Of a stretch of DNA of 32,320 nt, positions 16,254-25,067 are shown piece after piece. Position numbers and translations under genes: made by a program. The notes beneath the pieces were generated by a model. That model saw only the letters and a list, made by a program, of their open reading frames with translations. It had not been told where the DNA came from and did not search any database. Origin of the DNA: CAZCBJ01 sp964496705 (GTDB lineage Bacteria > Chloroflexota > Anaerolineae > Anaerolineales > Anaerolineaceae); contig CAZCBJ010000019.1 in NCBI GenBank assembly GCA_964496705.1, positions 1 through 32,320 on the forward strand, in the 5' to 3' direction. Position 1 is the first letter of the stretch. Every line of letters begins with the position of its first letter.

Positions 16254-16604
16254 TCAGAAAGGTAATCTTCCGACGATTCCCCCCACAAAAGGCAATGATA
16301 CTCTTCTTCCCAATAACGCATTGACCATCCCGATCACCCAGAGTATCACGCCTAATATATACGCTGTGAAGGGCAAGGTAAATAAAACAATGCTCAGTAC
16401 AAACGCGTAAGGAATCCAGGCAATAACCCAACCAACAACCACCCAGCATAGCGTAATCAATCCCAAAAATATGAACAATGCCAACGATTGGCGTAAATGA
16501 AATAGCGCATACGGATTCTTGCGGTGGAAAATGCCAACATAAATCCACCCGATGACGGGCAAGATATAATTCAGAAGAGCGGGAATTCGTTGAGAAATTT
16601 CCAT
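16254..16604 (-). CDS. Small membrane protein, DUF4870-like
   Basis: A 116-residue protein with three to four hydrophobic helices (~9-25, ~40-62, ~64-82, ~85-100). The order (LLNYILPVIGWIYVGIFHRKNPYALFHLRQSLALFIF, then a short C-terminal end in GRLPF) resembles the DUF4870/Tic20-like family, whose function is unknown. Its ATG is one base after the stop of the second importer ATPase gene, with GGAG six bases upstream inside that gene, so it is translated with the importer. It may be an accessory of the transporter, or only cotranscribed. Confidence 0.7.
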   Translation of the reverse strand: MEISQRIPALLNYILPVIGWIYVGIFHRKNPYALFHLRQSLALFIFLGLITLCWVVVGWVIAWIPYAFVLSIVLFTLPFTAYILGVILWVIGMVNALLGRRVSLPFVGGIVGRLPF

Positions 16605-16605
16605 G

Positions 16606-17625
16606 TTAATCTCCGATCCCTCTGAGATTCAATTCACTGGCAAAATGGCAGCTCACATAATGTCCGGGGCTGATTTCGGTGAGAACCGGAACCTTTTCCT
16701 TACAATCTGGATGAACATAATTGCAGCGCGGATGAAAAATGCAACCCGAAGGCGGGTTTGCCGGACTGGGAACCTCACCTTGAAGGTTGATTCGGTTGGG
16801 ATGAAAGTCAGGATCTGCTGGTGGTATGGCGGATAACAGCGCTTCGGTATATGGATGGCGCAGACGGTGAAGCAATTCATGGGTTTCGGCCAGCTCAACA
16901 ATTTTCCCGACATACATCACCGCGATCCGGTCAGATATGTGTTCAACCACTGACAAATCGTGCGCAATGAAGATGAGCGTCAGCCCCATCTTTTCGCGAA
17001 GCTCTTGAAGCAGGTTCAGCACTTGAGCCTGAACAGACACATCCAATGCCGAAACAGGTTCATCCGCCACAATCAATCGGGGATTTAGGGATAAGGTTCG
17101 CGCCAGGCCAATGCGTTGGCGCTGTCCTCCAGAAAATTCATGCGGGTAACGCCGCATATAAGCTGGATTCAATCCCACCGCCTGCATTAATTCGGCGACC
17201 CGTTGTTCAGAATCTTTCCCATGAGCCACGTTGTGAATTTCAAGTGGCTCAGAGATCAGATCCTTTACGGTCAAGCGAGGATTGAGGCTGCTGAACGGAT
17301 CCTGGAAAATCATGCGCATTTCGCGCCGCAGCGGTTTCATATCATGCAGCTTGATGTTGGCAATATCAACCCATTCCCCATTTTCGCGTCGAAAACGGAT
17401 TTCGCCGCCAGTTGGGTCATACAATCGTAATATCGTACGCCCTACAGTCGTCTTCCCACAACCGCTTTCGCCCACCAAACCCAGCACCTCACGGTCGATT
17501 AACGAGAAACTCACCCCATCTACAGCCTTAACATGACCTACTACTTTTTGAAGAATGCCCCGATAGATGGGAAAGTACATCTTTAAATCTTTTACTTCCA
17601 GGATGGTCTCTTTGTTTTCAGTCAT
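16606..17625 (-). CDS. Oligopeptide-type ABC importer ATPase (OppF/DppF-like)
   Basis: 339 residues with Walker A GESGCGKT, Q-loop MIFQDPFSSLNPRLTV, signature FSGGQRQRIGLARTL, Walker B LIVADEPVSALD and switch His in IAHDLSVV. The C-terminal oligopeptide-transporter extension has GCIFHPRCNYVHPDC plus a later Cys (YVSCHF); in some DppD/OppD proteins such cysteines hold a [4Fe-4S] cluster. It pairs with the other ATPase at 24033-25067. It begins 12 bp after the stop of the cytochrome gene and has only a weak ribosome site. The two ATPases are separated by five kilobases, with the cytochrome gene directly before this one. Confidence 0.9.
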   Translation of the reverse strand: MTENKETILEVKDLKMYFPIYRGILQKVVGHVKAVDGVSFSLIDREVLGLVGESGCGKTTVGRTILRLYDPTGGEIRFRRENGEWVDIANIKLHDMKPLRREMRMIFQDPFSSLNPRLTVKDLISEPLEIHNVAHGKDSEQRVAELMQAVGLNPAYMRRYPHEFSGGQRQRIGLARTLSLNPRLIVADEPVSALDVSVQAQVLNLLQELREKMGLTLIFIAHDLSVVEHISDRIAVMYVGKIVELAETHELLHRLRHPYTEALLSAIPPADPDFHPNRINLQGEVPSPANPPSGCIFHPRCNYVHPDCKEKVPVLTEISPGHYVSCHFASELNLRGIGD

Positions 17626-17637
17626 AACCAGTCATTC

Positions 17638-19515
17638 TCACTTTTCAACCGAGATCGTGGTTTCTTCCATCAATATATCCGGATCATTCCACCCCTTCTG
17701 TATGGCAAGTGCTTGAAATGTCCGGCGGAATATGACCCGAATGTGCACTGTCACCTGGGTATCATCCGGCAAATCAAAAATAAACTGCTGAGTGTCGGTG
17801 GCAAAGGCTGCCAGGCGTGTATCTTCAACGATTGTTACCGGCCGCCAGTAAGCAGCTGTGGGCATTTCGCCTGTCCATTCGTCTCGCAATACTTTCATGT
17901 AGGTTTTGCCAGGTTTCTTAGCCAGGTCACCCGCCCATTCTGGATTGAGGGGACCCTCTCGCAACGACAGGAGGTTTCCCCGCGAGTCTTTCGCTTCAAC
18001 GACCAGGATCATCTGGCGCATCGGAGCATCGGTCGGAACATGATGCCCGGCATTATGATTGTACAACTTCACCTGGACAATCATCTGACCATTGATACGT
18101 CCTGCTTGAGCATCGAGGGTAACAGTATCCTGCAGCAAAGCCTCATCCGCGGCACCAGGCATGTAATGATCATTGAAGGACACATAATCGCGTTTGATTC
18201 CTCCCTTATCTGGAAACACGGTGTAGTCTGCATCCAAAACGGGCATATGACAATCCTGGCAGGTCTTGCCGTTGTCTGGATCGCTGTAGGGACTCTCCAA
18301 CCACTCGCCATAGGAGTTGTAAATCAAGGTCCCCCCACTCACCGAGCCTACGCCAACAATTCCGCCGAACACGCCGTAATGGCAAGGGGCACAGAATTCA
18401 CTTTTCGACATAAGCGGTAGGTAACTCACCCGGCGGTTCACATCAATCAACGTGCCAAAGAACACCTGCTGACCTTCTGCAGGTCGATAGAGGCGTACAG
18501 ATAATATTCCAGGCATATCCGGTTTGGGAAGTCCGGTTTCATGATCGATATAAACATCACCGATCTTGTGACAGAAATCGCAGGTGACCCCCTCCGCTCC
18601 ATCACCGGAGGTGCCAATGGGCAGTGTGGCTGGCTCAATTACACCGCGTGAGCGCTCAATTGTCAGATCGGTGTGGCATCCTGACCAGCCGCAGTTTCTT
18701 TGGTTCGGCACAGTCGAAGCCACCGGCGTATGACAGGTGGCGCAATTCCCTGCCCGATTGGGTGTATCCAGCCGAAAACCCGGTCCATAGTACGGTAGAT
18801 TTGGATCGGGCGGAAGAGCTGCCCCCGTATCGCTCCACCGTACTGGCTGACTCAACTCCCCATTTATATTCGTGCCTTTATATATTGATAGGAAACGAGG
18901 ATTCTGAGCGGACTGCGAATGCGCATCCCGTAAATATTCTTCATACTCACGATGACATAATCCACAACTCGCCGAACCACTCACCCCATCGAATTTGAAC
19001 CATGTGTATTCGTGGTTGTCCTTTTCAGGCAGCTTCTTTAGCATAATCCTCAAGCCATTACTGCCGTTCCAGTCAGGCGCGCTCGGATTCACGCTGGTCC
19101 AGCCAATATAATACCCCTCCGACCATGCGGTCAGGATCGCTGGTGTCGTTCCGCTCAAACCACTCAGCCTGAATATTCCGTGTTGATCCGTCCTGACCTG
19201 GATGGGTGTTCCCTTGAGTTGAACAATTGCATCAACCAGCAACCCATTTGCATCTTCCACAACGCCGGACACCGTTTCGGGCAGAGGGATAAGATTGATT
19301 ACAGTCGGCGTCACGCTGGGTGCAAGGGTGGGCACCTGGGTGGCTTGCACCATTTCGGTTTCAATCGTAACCGAGCTGACCGCATCGGCTGTCGAAGATG
19401 GCATAACAGATTCATTTTGCGAATCTTGAGTAACCATGTCAGCTTGAACACAGGCTGATAAAACCGCAAGAAATACTCCGATGAAACTGATCAAAACTGG
19501 TATTTTCCGTTTCAT
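17638..19515 (-). CDS. Hexaheme cytochrome c lipoprotein with carboxypeptidase-regulatory-like domain
   Basis: A 625-residue lipoprotein (lipobox LSAC, Cys22). After a Ser/Thr/Pro-rich linker (~25-78) comes a beta-sandwich like CarboxypepD_reg (~80-160). The heme region has six sites: CGLCH 184-188, CATCH 258-262, CX4CH 275-281 (CGWSGCH), CDFCH 312-316, CAPCH 375-379 and CQDCH 419-423. A C-terminal beta domain starts with HNAGHHVPTD, a motif seen in cytochrome c554-like multiheme proteins. It probably moves electrons at the outer face of the membrane. I start at ATG 19515: its TAGGAG (19520-19525) includes the stop of the permease gene. The frame extending to 19584 would overlap that gene. 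It sits between permease and ATPase genes of the importer, which is unusual. Confidence 0.88.
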   Translation of the reverse strand: MKRKIPVLISFIGVFLAVLSACVQADMVTQDSQNESVMPSSTADAVSSVTIETEMVQATQVPTLAPSVTPTVINLIPLPETVSGVVEDANGLLVDAIVQLKGTPIQVRTDQHGIFRLSGLSGTTPAILTAWSEGYYIGWTSVNPSAPDWNGSNGLRIMLKKLPEKDNHEYTWFKFDGVSGSASCGLCHREYEEYLRDAHSQSAQNPRFLSIYKGTNINGELSQPVRWSDTGAALPPDPNLPYYGPGFRLDTPNRAGNCATCHTPVASTVPNQRNCGWSGCHTDLTIERSRGVIEPATLPIGTSGDGAEGVTCDFCHKIGDVYIDHETGLPKPDMPGILSVRLYRPAEGQQVFFGTLIDVNRRVSYLPLMSKSEFCAPCHYGVFGGIVGVGSVSGGTLIYNSYGEWLESPYSDPDNGKTCQDCHMPVLDADYTVFPDKGGIKRDYVSFNDHYMPGAADEALLQDTVTLDAQAGRINGQMIVQVKLYNHNAGHHVPTDAPMRQMILVVEAKDSRGNLLSLREGPLNPEWAGDLAKKPGKTYMKVLRDEWTGEMPTAAYWRPVTIVEDTRLAAFATDTQQFIFDLPDDTQVTVHIRVIFRRTFQALAIQKGWNDPDILMEETTISVEK

Positions 19516-19522
19516 GTTGCTC

Positions 19523-20659
19523 CTACATGGCGGCATACGGATCAGCCGCATCCCGCAACCCATCACCCAGGAAATTAAATCCAAGCACTGCTGTCACCAT
19601 AAAGCCAACTGGAGCCAGGATCCAGGCGTGCTGGCCTAGAGATTGAATATCTTGGGTATTGCGCATCATCAAACCCCAGCTAATTAATGGTTCGGTGATG
19701 CCTATTCCCAGAAAGCTCAGAAAAGACTCCGCCAGGATCACTCCCGGGATGGTCAAAGTGAGAATCACCAACACATGGCTGAGTGTATTGGGATAAAGAT
19801 GGCGGAAGATGATGCGCGCGTCCGAAGCGCCCATCTCCTTGGCTGCCATAATGAAATCGGTTTGACGCAGGGATAACACTTTCGCCCTCACTTCCCTCGC
19901 CAGGGTGGTCCAGGAAAGCAGCGCAAAAATCAGCGACATCACGATGAAAACAGTGAAAGAATCAGCAGTTTTTGGCACCACAGCAGCCAGAGCCATCCAG
20001 AGCGGCAGGTTCGGAAAGGCACTGACAAATTCTGTAAAGCGCTGTAAAACCGTATCGGTCAAACCCCCATAATAGCCGGATGCCACCCCCAGAACCGAGC
20101 CCACCGCGATGCTGATGATCGTTCCAAATAAACTCATGCTGAGCGAAATCCGTCCTGCTTCGCAGGCTTTCCCCCACAGGTCCCTGCCCATTTTATCCGT
20201 CCCAAGAATATAAATTGTTCCTCCCTCTTCAACGCCGTACAAATGCAATTTACTCGGGAATAATCCCAGCATCTTGTATTCGGGCCCTTGTACGAAGAAA
20301 TTGATGTGATACAGTCTGTTAGTATCTTCGGCCCACTTGACCTGAAAGGTTACAGGATCCAGTGTATAAGTCAGATTGTAGACAAACGGGCGTAGATGGA
20401 AATTTCCTTCATGGTCAATAAAACGAATTTTTTGTGGAGGAATGAACGAATTTGGTAAATTGATATGATAAATGTCCGTCGGGCTGAAAAACTCCGCAAA
20501 AGTCGCCAGGATCACCAACGATAAAACCATCAAACCGCCGGCAATGGATGCTGGGCTTCGCCGGAATCGCCGCCAGACAAGCTCAAAATAACTTTCGTGG
20601 TGTTCAGCCTCGTCCTGCGCCAGGCTCGCGACACCTTGATTACCGTTCTTTTCACCCAT
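19523..20659 (-). CDS. Oligopeptide-type ABC importer permease (OppC/DppC-like)
   Basis: 378 residues: N-terminal cytoplasmic tail, helix 1 (~40-58), an extended extracytoplasmic insertion of about 100 residues rich in aromatic and charged groups, then the BPD_transp_1 core with five helices. LGTDKMGRDLWGKA marks the core start; EVRAKVLSLRQTDFIMAAKEMGASDARIIFRHLYPN is the EAA loop that docks with the ATPase. The start is ATG 20659, because GAGGAG (20669-20674) directly abuts the earlier ATG 20668 but is nine bases from 20659. The TAG stop forms part of the ribosome site of the cytochrome gene. Confidence 0.9.
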   Translation of the reverse strand: MGEKNGNQGVASLAQDEAEHHESYFELVWRRFRRSPASIAGGLMVLSLVILATFAEFFSPTDIYHINLPNSFIPPQKIRFIDHEGNFHLRPFVYNLTYTLDPVTFQVKWAEDTNRLYHINFFVQGPEYKMLGLFPSKLHLYGVEEGGTIYILGTDKMGRDLWGKACEAGRISLSMSLFGTIISIAVGSVLGVASGYYGGLTDTVLQRFTEFVSAFPNLPLWMALAAVVPKTADSFTVFIVMSLIFALLSWTTLAREVRAKVLSLRQTDFIMAAKEMGASDARIIFRHLYPNTLSHVLVILTLTIPGVILAESFLSFLGIGITEPLISWGLMMRNTQDIQSLGQHAWILAPVGFMVTAVLGFNFLGDGLRDAADPYAAM

Positions 20660-20677
20660 ATTTTGCATCTCCTCGAA

Positions 20678-21673
20678 TTAACTGTAACGAATGCGTGGAT
20701 CGAGCACTGCAAGGAAAAGATCAGCCAACAAATTCCCAGCCAGGATTAATGCGCCATACATTAACAAAAGCGATCCGGAAATGTAGATATCCTGATTGAC
20801 CAGCGACTCATAGAACAAGGGTCCCATGGTTGGCAGCCCAATCACTATGGCAGCCTCCAGTTCACCTTGCATCATATACGGTAGCACGGTGCCCTGGTAA
20901 GCTACAATAGTGTGCAGCGCGTTTGGAACCGCGTGCTTAAGCACTACAGTATTCTCTTTCAAGCCTTTCGAGCGGGCCGTGGTCACATATTGGGCGTTAA
21001 GCACATCCAGCAGATTACCGCGCATCACGCGCAGGTTGCGCGCCACTCCACCCAAGCCGGCAATCACCAACGCCGGCCAGATGTGCCGGAGCATGTCCAT
21101 TACCCGCCCCCAGCTCCATGGGGCAATGACATATTCTGGCGAAAAAAATGAAGTGATGCTGGGCTGTTTAAACGTAATTACGATCAGGTATAAAATGATG
21201 ATGGCTATCGAGAATCGGGGGACTGAAGTGAAGATAAAAGCCAGAATCGCCCAAAAATTGTCCCAAAATCCGTATTTTCGAGGTGCTACGAAGATTCCCA
21301 ACCCCACACCGACCACTGTGGAAATCGCATGGCATAAGACCGCTAAAAGCAAAGTCTTTGGCAATCGTTCGGCGACCAACACACCTACATCCTTGCGATA
21401 AGCAAAGGAATAACCAAATTTTCCTTCAACGATGATCCCTTTTGCCCAAATATAAAACTGAACGATGACCGGCTTATCCAGATCATATTGCTCGCGGATG
21501 ATCTGAGCAGCTCGTTCGGCTTCTTCAGCTGCCGTGCCCCGGTCAATTAAATATTGGCGATATCGGCTGGCGAAATCACCGGGGGGCAGCTTGATGACAA
21601 TAAAAGAAACAATGCCGATTCCAATCAGCATGAAAAATGCAATCACCACCCGCCGGAAGATGTAATTCAGCAT
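20678..21673 (-). CDS. Oligopeptide-type ABC importer permease (OppB/DppB-like)
   Basis: 331 residues with helix 1 at ~9-30 (RRVVIAFFMLIGIGIVSFIVI), a short extracytoplasmic segment ending in YGFSF-like FGYSFAYRKDVGVLVAERLPKTL, and the six-helix BPD_transp_1 core. The EAA loop is LRVMRGNLLDVLNAQYVTTARSKGLKENTVVLKHAVPNAL, typical of OppB (ARAKGL). The start is ATG 21673, with GGAGG upstream; the longer frame to 21733 runs through a strong hairpin and is not credible. It lies 18 bp before the partner permease and 78 bp after the binding-protein gene. Confidence 0.92.
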   Translation of the reverse strand: MLNYIFRRVVIAFFMLIGIGIVSFIVIKLPPGDFASRYRQYLIDRGTAAEEAERAAQIIREQYDLDKPVIVQFYIWAKGIIVEGKFGYSFAYRKDVGVLVAERLPKTLLLAVLCHAISTVVGVGLGIFVAPRKYGFWDNFWAILAFIFTSVPRFSIAIIILYLIVITFKQPSITSFFSPEYVIAPWSWGRVMDMLRHIWPALVIAGLGGVARNLRVMRGNLLDVLNAQYVTTARSKGLKENTVVLKHAVPNALHTIVAYQGTVLPYMMQGELEAAIVIGLPTMGPLFYESLVNQDIYISGSLLLMYGALILAGNLLADLFLAVLDPRIRYS

Positions 21674-21701
21674 GCCGCCTCCACAATAAACGAATAACCC
21701 G

Positions 21702-21735
21702 AGATGGATTGGCAGGCAAGCCTGCCAATCCATCT
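21702..21735. repeat. Perfect 16-bp inverted repeat between binding protein and permease genes
   Basis: AGATGGATTGGCAGGC (21702-21717) is followed after AA by its exact complement ending at 21735. In the - strand mRNA this forms a very stable hairpin 17 bases after the binding-protein stop. No U-tract follows, so it more likely protects the binding-protein mRNA or causes partial read-through than full termination. Binding proteins are usually needed in excess over permeases. Confidence 0.8.
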
Positions 21736-21751
21736 TTGAAAAAACAAAAGG

Positions 21752-23923
21752 TTAACCGTAGACCGCAATTGTCTCAGGTCGGTTCTGCGGCAGCTGTTGG
21801 TCAGCAGGCGTCCAGATGCAGTCCAATAAAATGGCATCTTCCACCCAGGTATACATGAAGACGGGTGTGCCATCCGGGACATTCTTGGAGCGCTTGGCCA
21901 GACCCAGGCCGTAGCGACCGACGAAGACGCCCATGTAATAGACATTCTTGGTGTGAATGTTGTTGTACTTGGACATCAATGCTTTTCGACCGGCATCGTC
22001 GAAGGTGCCGCGGTATTGTTGTACAATACCCACCAGTTCTTTTTCGAAATCCTGCAGCATACGCGGCTGCTCGCCTTCGCGGTGATCGCCGAAGGTCTTG
22101 GTGATTGGCGCCAGAGCGGTAACATTGGTGAAGGGCAGCGCAAAGGCTTGACCGCCGCGGAAGACAGTCATATCCCAGGTGCCAGCCTGATTGATCTCAG
22201 ACCCAGTCGAGCTGTTGACGATCTTCATGTTGATCTTCAACCCAATCACACCCCACTGGTTCACCAGCGCTTCAGCAACGCTCTGGGTTTCCTTTGCGTC
22301 TTCCGAGCACAGCAGTTGCAAAACAACGCTTTGGCCAGCCATCGGACCTTCGGTCCATTCCACCACGCCGTCGCCGTTCGTGTCCTTCAGGCCGATTTCC
22401 GCCAGCAACGCCTTGGCCGAATCAATATCATACGGATAGTACACCACCGACGCCTGGTCAAAATCAGGAGCCCCCGGATAGAGACCACCTGCCCATCCGC
22501 GCAGGAAGGGGCCCTTCATGATCGACTGGGCAATACCATCTCGGTCAGCCGCATAGCTCAACGCCTGGCGGAAGCGCAGGTCGCGATTCAATTCGCGTAC
22601 AGCCTTGTCCCGATCATTTTGGACGCCAAAGTCAAGTGAGTAGTTGAAGTTGACACCATATCCAAGGGTTTCAGGTCCCCAGGTCACGTTGTACTTCGCG
22701 GCAGGATCCTGAGCGCGGGTCATCGCTTCAACAAAGGTGCTGGGGTTCTCCAGGTTCATGTGATCGCAGTCGCCGGCGATGGTGCACAGGTCGCGGCCGA
22801 TACCGCTCGGGCCCTTGCGATACTGGATTTCATCCATATAGGGCAACTGGTTGCCGTCTTCGTCCACCTTCCAGTAGAACGGATTGCGGCGCATGATCAT
22901 CAGTTCATCTGTTTTGTACTCGGTGATCACCCACGGTCCCAGGGTCACCAGCGGCAATTTATCCGGAGGCAGCGCATCCGCGAAGGACTTGTAATCTGGT
23001 TTGGGATCTGCGGTGGACCACTTGGGATGCAACGGCTTCAATTGGTGCAACGGCATGGCATGGAAGTTGTCTTCATTCATCAAGTAGAAACAGTCAAGGG
23101 GCTTTTCCACCGGGAAGGTGATTGTGATGGTGTAATCATCCACCTTGGCCATGACTGCCGGCTTGCCATCCCACGACCATGCATCCTGGTGGCGGGGAGC
23201 ATTCACATTGTCGTCAAGGATAAAACCCTCCCAGGTGAACATGACATCATCGGCTGTGAAAGGAACACCGTCCGACCAGAATGCGCCTTCGATCAGGTGC
23301 AGGGTGAGGACCTTACCATCCGCAGACCATTCCCAGCTCTTGGCCACCTCGGGCATCGGCTCAATATCCTGGGTCGCGCGGTACAGCGGACCAGTCTTGA
23401 CCAGCGCGCCGTAGCGGGATGTGTAGGATTCGATGCCAAACCAACCCATCGTGGTGCCAGCCATGTCATTGTAACCGGCTGTCGGACAGGCGGAGAAGCC
23501 TCGCCACAGGTCACCATACACACCCGTGCCATCCTTCATGCCCGATTTCAACATAACAGCGGGTTCTTTGGGCAGGCGTCTTTCAACCGGGGGCAACTTG
23601 CCGTCGGCAACAAACTTGTCCAACCAGGGCGCCTGCTTATAGGCAGGTAAAGCCTTGTAGGTGACGATCTGATCAATCGGCAGCTTCTTGACAGCGCCAC
23701 CGCCCAGACCCAAGTCATTCGGCGGAGGATATGGAATGGGCGGTTTGACAGTCGCCGTGGCCGCACCAGATGCTGCGGTTGGCTGGACAACTGCCTCAGT
23801 CGCTTTCACCCCATCTGGCGGTTTTGGGGCTTCGGTCGTCTTGGGACCACAGGCTGCCAAAACTGCACTTGTGCCGGTCAAGGTCATCAGCCTTAACATT
23901 TCTCGACGAGTTATCTTACGCAT
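21752..23923 (-). CDS. Peptide-type ABC importer substrate-binding lipoprotein (SBP_bac_5)
   Basis: A 723-residue extracytoplasmic solute-binding protein, long for the family. The signal has a twin-arginine-like TRREML (5-10) and lipobox LAAC (Cys25), so it may be exported by Tat and lipid-anchored. A Pro/Ala-rich linker (~28-70) leads to the cluster C binding fold: PEVAKSWEWSADGKVLTLHLIEGAFWSDGVPFTADDVMFTWE is the usual family signature. Later elements include LRFRQALSYAADRDGIAQSIMKG. Cluster C proteins bind peptides, but also nickel, heme precursors and oligosaccharides, so the ligand is open; Anaerolineae commonly use such systems for sugars or peptides. AAGGAG lies six bases before the ATG. 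Confidence 0.9.
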   Translation of the reverse strand: MRKITRREMLRLMTLTGTSAVLAACGPKTTEAPKPPDGVKATEAVVQPTAASGAATATVKPPIPYPPPNDLGLGGGAVKKLPIDQIVTYKALPAYKQAPWLDKFVADGKLPPVERRLPKEPAVMLKSGMKDGTGVYGDLWRGFSACPTAGYNDMAGTTMGWFGIESYTSRYGALVKTGPLYRATQDIEPMPEVAKSWEWSADGKVLTLHLIEGAFWSDGVPFTADDVMFTWEGFILDDNVNAPRHQDAWSWDGKPAVMAKVDDYTITITFPVEKPLDCFYLMNEDNFHAMPLHQLKPLHPKWSTADPKPDYKSFADALPPDKLPLVTLGPWVITEYKTDELMIMRRNPFYWKVDEDGNQLPYMDEIQYRKGPSGIGRDLCTIAGDCDHMNLENPSTFVEAMTRAQDPAAKYNVTWGPETLGYGVNFNYSLDFGVQNDRDKAVRELNRDLRFRQALSYAADRDGIAQSIMKGPFLRGWAGGLYPGAPDFDQASVVYYPYDIDSAKALLAEIGLKDTNGDGVVEWTEGPMAGQSVVLQLLCSEDAKETQSVAEALVNQWGVIGLKINMKIVNSSTGSEINQAGTWDMTVFRGGQAFALPFTNVTALAPITKTFGDHREGEQPRMLQDFEKELVGIVQQYRGTFDDAGRKALMSKYNNIHTKNVYYMGVFVGRYGLGLAKRSKNVPDGTPVFMYTWVEDAILLDCIWTPADQQLPQNRPETIAVYG

Positions 23924-23957
23924 TTTTCTCTCCTTACAGATTGTTTATGGATCGTCC

Positions 23958-23994
23958 AGATATTATCTCAATATCTTTTTATCTAGTGCACTAG
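23958..23994. promoter_or_regulatory. Two inverted repeats upstream of the binding-protein gene
   Basis: The palindrome CTAGTGCACTAG (23983-23994) is perfect over 12 bases. Next to it AGATATT / AATATCT (23958-23964 and 23970-23976) form 7-bp arms with a 5-base loop. Both lie in the 109-base gap before the binding-protein gene. On the - strand TTGAGA with CATAAA sixteen bases later could be a weak promoter. These are candidates for an operator or for RNA structure. Confidence 0.4.
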
Positions 23995-24032
23995 TTTGTC
24001 TCGTATGGACTTACTTCTCACCTCCTAGTGTT

Positions 24033-25067
24033 CTAATTTTGTTGATATAACCAACACGCCGCTGAATGACCTGGTTGAATTTCTCTCAAGTCTGGCGCGT
24101 TTTCGAAGCACAATTGCCAGGCGCGAGGACAGCGCGGCGCGAAAGCACAACCAATGATTTCATCGGATGGCGTTGGCACCATGCCCTTTATGGGTTCAAG
24201 GATTTTTTCTCCCTTTCGACCCAAAACCGGCACCGAATTCAATAGACCAACGGTGTAGGGATGCATTGCATGGTGGAATAAATCCCGCGTTTCGCCAAAT
24301 TCGGCAATTTTTCCCAGATACATCACAGCCACCTGGGAAGCCATCTGGGATACCACCCCCAAATTATGGGTGATCAGAATGATTGATGAATCAAAATCCG
24401 ACTGCAGCCTGTTCATCAAATCCAGAATCTGAGCTTGAACTGTGACATCCAATGCAGTAGTCGGTTCATCGGCAATGAGGATAGCTGGATTACACGATAG
24501 AGCCAACGCAATCATCACCCGTTGGCGCATCCCACCACTTAGCTGATGAGGATATTCATGAAGACGCTGTCTGGGCGCACTGATTTGAACTCGATCAAGC
24601 ATCTCCAGCGCATGCTCCAACGCCTCATGTTTATTCATTTTTTGATGTAGCATGACCACTTCGGCAATTTGTTCTCCGATGGTGAACAGTGGATTCAGTG
24701 AGGTCATCGGCTCTTGAAAAACTATTGCTATCTCCCCACCCCGGATGCTGCGCATCTCTGAACCTTTAGGATCAAGCCGGGCTATGTCTACCACTTCATT
24801 GGTGTGCTTGCGGTGTAGCACAATCTGTCCATCAACAATTTTACCCGGAGGTGATTGGATCAACCGCATGACTGACATGGCCATGATGCTTTTCCCACAA
24901 CCGCTCTCGCCAACCAATCCTAACGTCGTTCGCCGGGGCAAGGTAAGGTTTACCCCATCTAAAGCTCGAACTGTTGCTTTTTCCAGAAAGAAATATGTTT
25001 TTAAATTTGTAATTTCCAGAATCGGTTGGCTCTCAAGGTTGGTGGAAATTTGATTCATATCGTTCAT
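24033..25067 (-). CDS. Oligopeptide-type ABC importer ATPase (OppD/DppD-like)
   Basis: 344 residues with Walker A GESGCGKS, Q-loop IVFQEPMTSLNPLFTI, signature LSGGMRQRVMIALAL, Walker B ILIADEPTTALD and switch His in ITHNLGVV. The C-terminal extension has GCAFAPRCPRAWQLC and a final Cys (AACWLY), the four-cysteine arrangement that can hold an iron-sulfur cluster in related proteins. ATG 25067 overlaps the TGA of the receiver gene in an ATGA quartet, which fixes the start and implies coupled translation. A second in-frame ATG three codons later is possible. It couples ATP hydrolysis to import through the two permeases. Confidence 0.92.
   Translation of the reverse strand: MNDMNQISTNLESQPILEITNLKTYFFLEKATVRALDGVNLTLPRRTTLGLVGESGCGKSIMAMSVMRLIQSPPGKIVDGQIVLHRKHTNEVVDIARLDPKGSEMRSIRGGEIAIVFQEPMTSLNPLFTIGEQIAEVVMLHQKMNKHEALEHALEMLDRVQISAPRQRLHEYPHQLSGGMRQRVMIALALSCNPAILIADEPTTALDVTVQAQILDLMNRLQSDFDSSIILITHNLGVVSQMASQVAVMYLGKIAEFGETRDLFHHAMHPYTVGLLNSVPVLGRKGEKILEPIKGMVPTPSDEIIGCAFAPRCPRAWQLCFENAPDLREIQPGHSAACWLYQQN

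Noticed and set aside
17713..18420. 235-codon + strand frame
   Set aside because: Antisense to the cytochrome gene, whose six heme motifs fix the real frame.
21702..21735. Hairpin as an intrinsic terminator or insertion-sequence end
   Set aside because: No U-tract follows on the transcribed strand, and there is no transposase or target duplication nearby.
22760..23650. Long open frame of 296 codons on the + strand
   Set aside because: It lies fully inside the well-supported binding-protein gene on the other strand, has no recognisable domain and a low-complexity His/Arg/Val composition.
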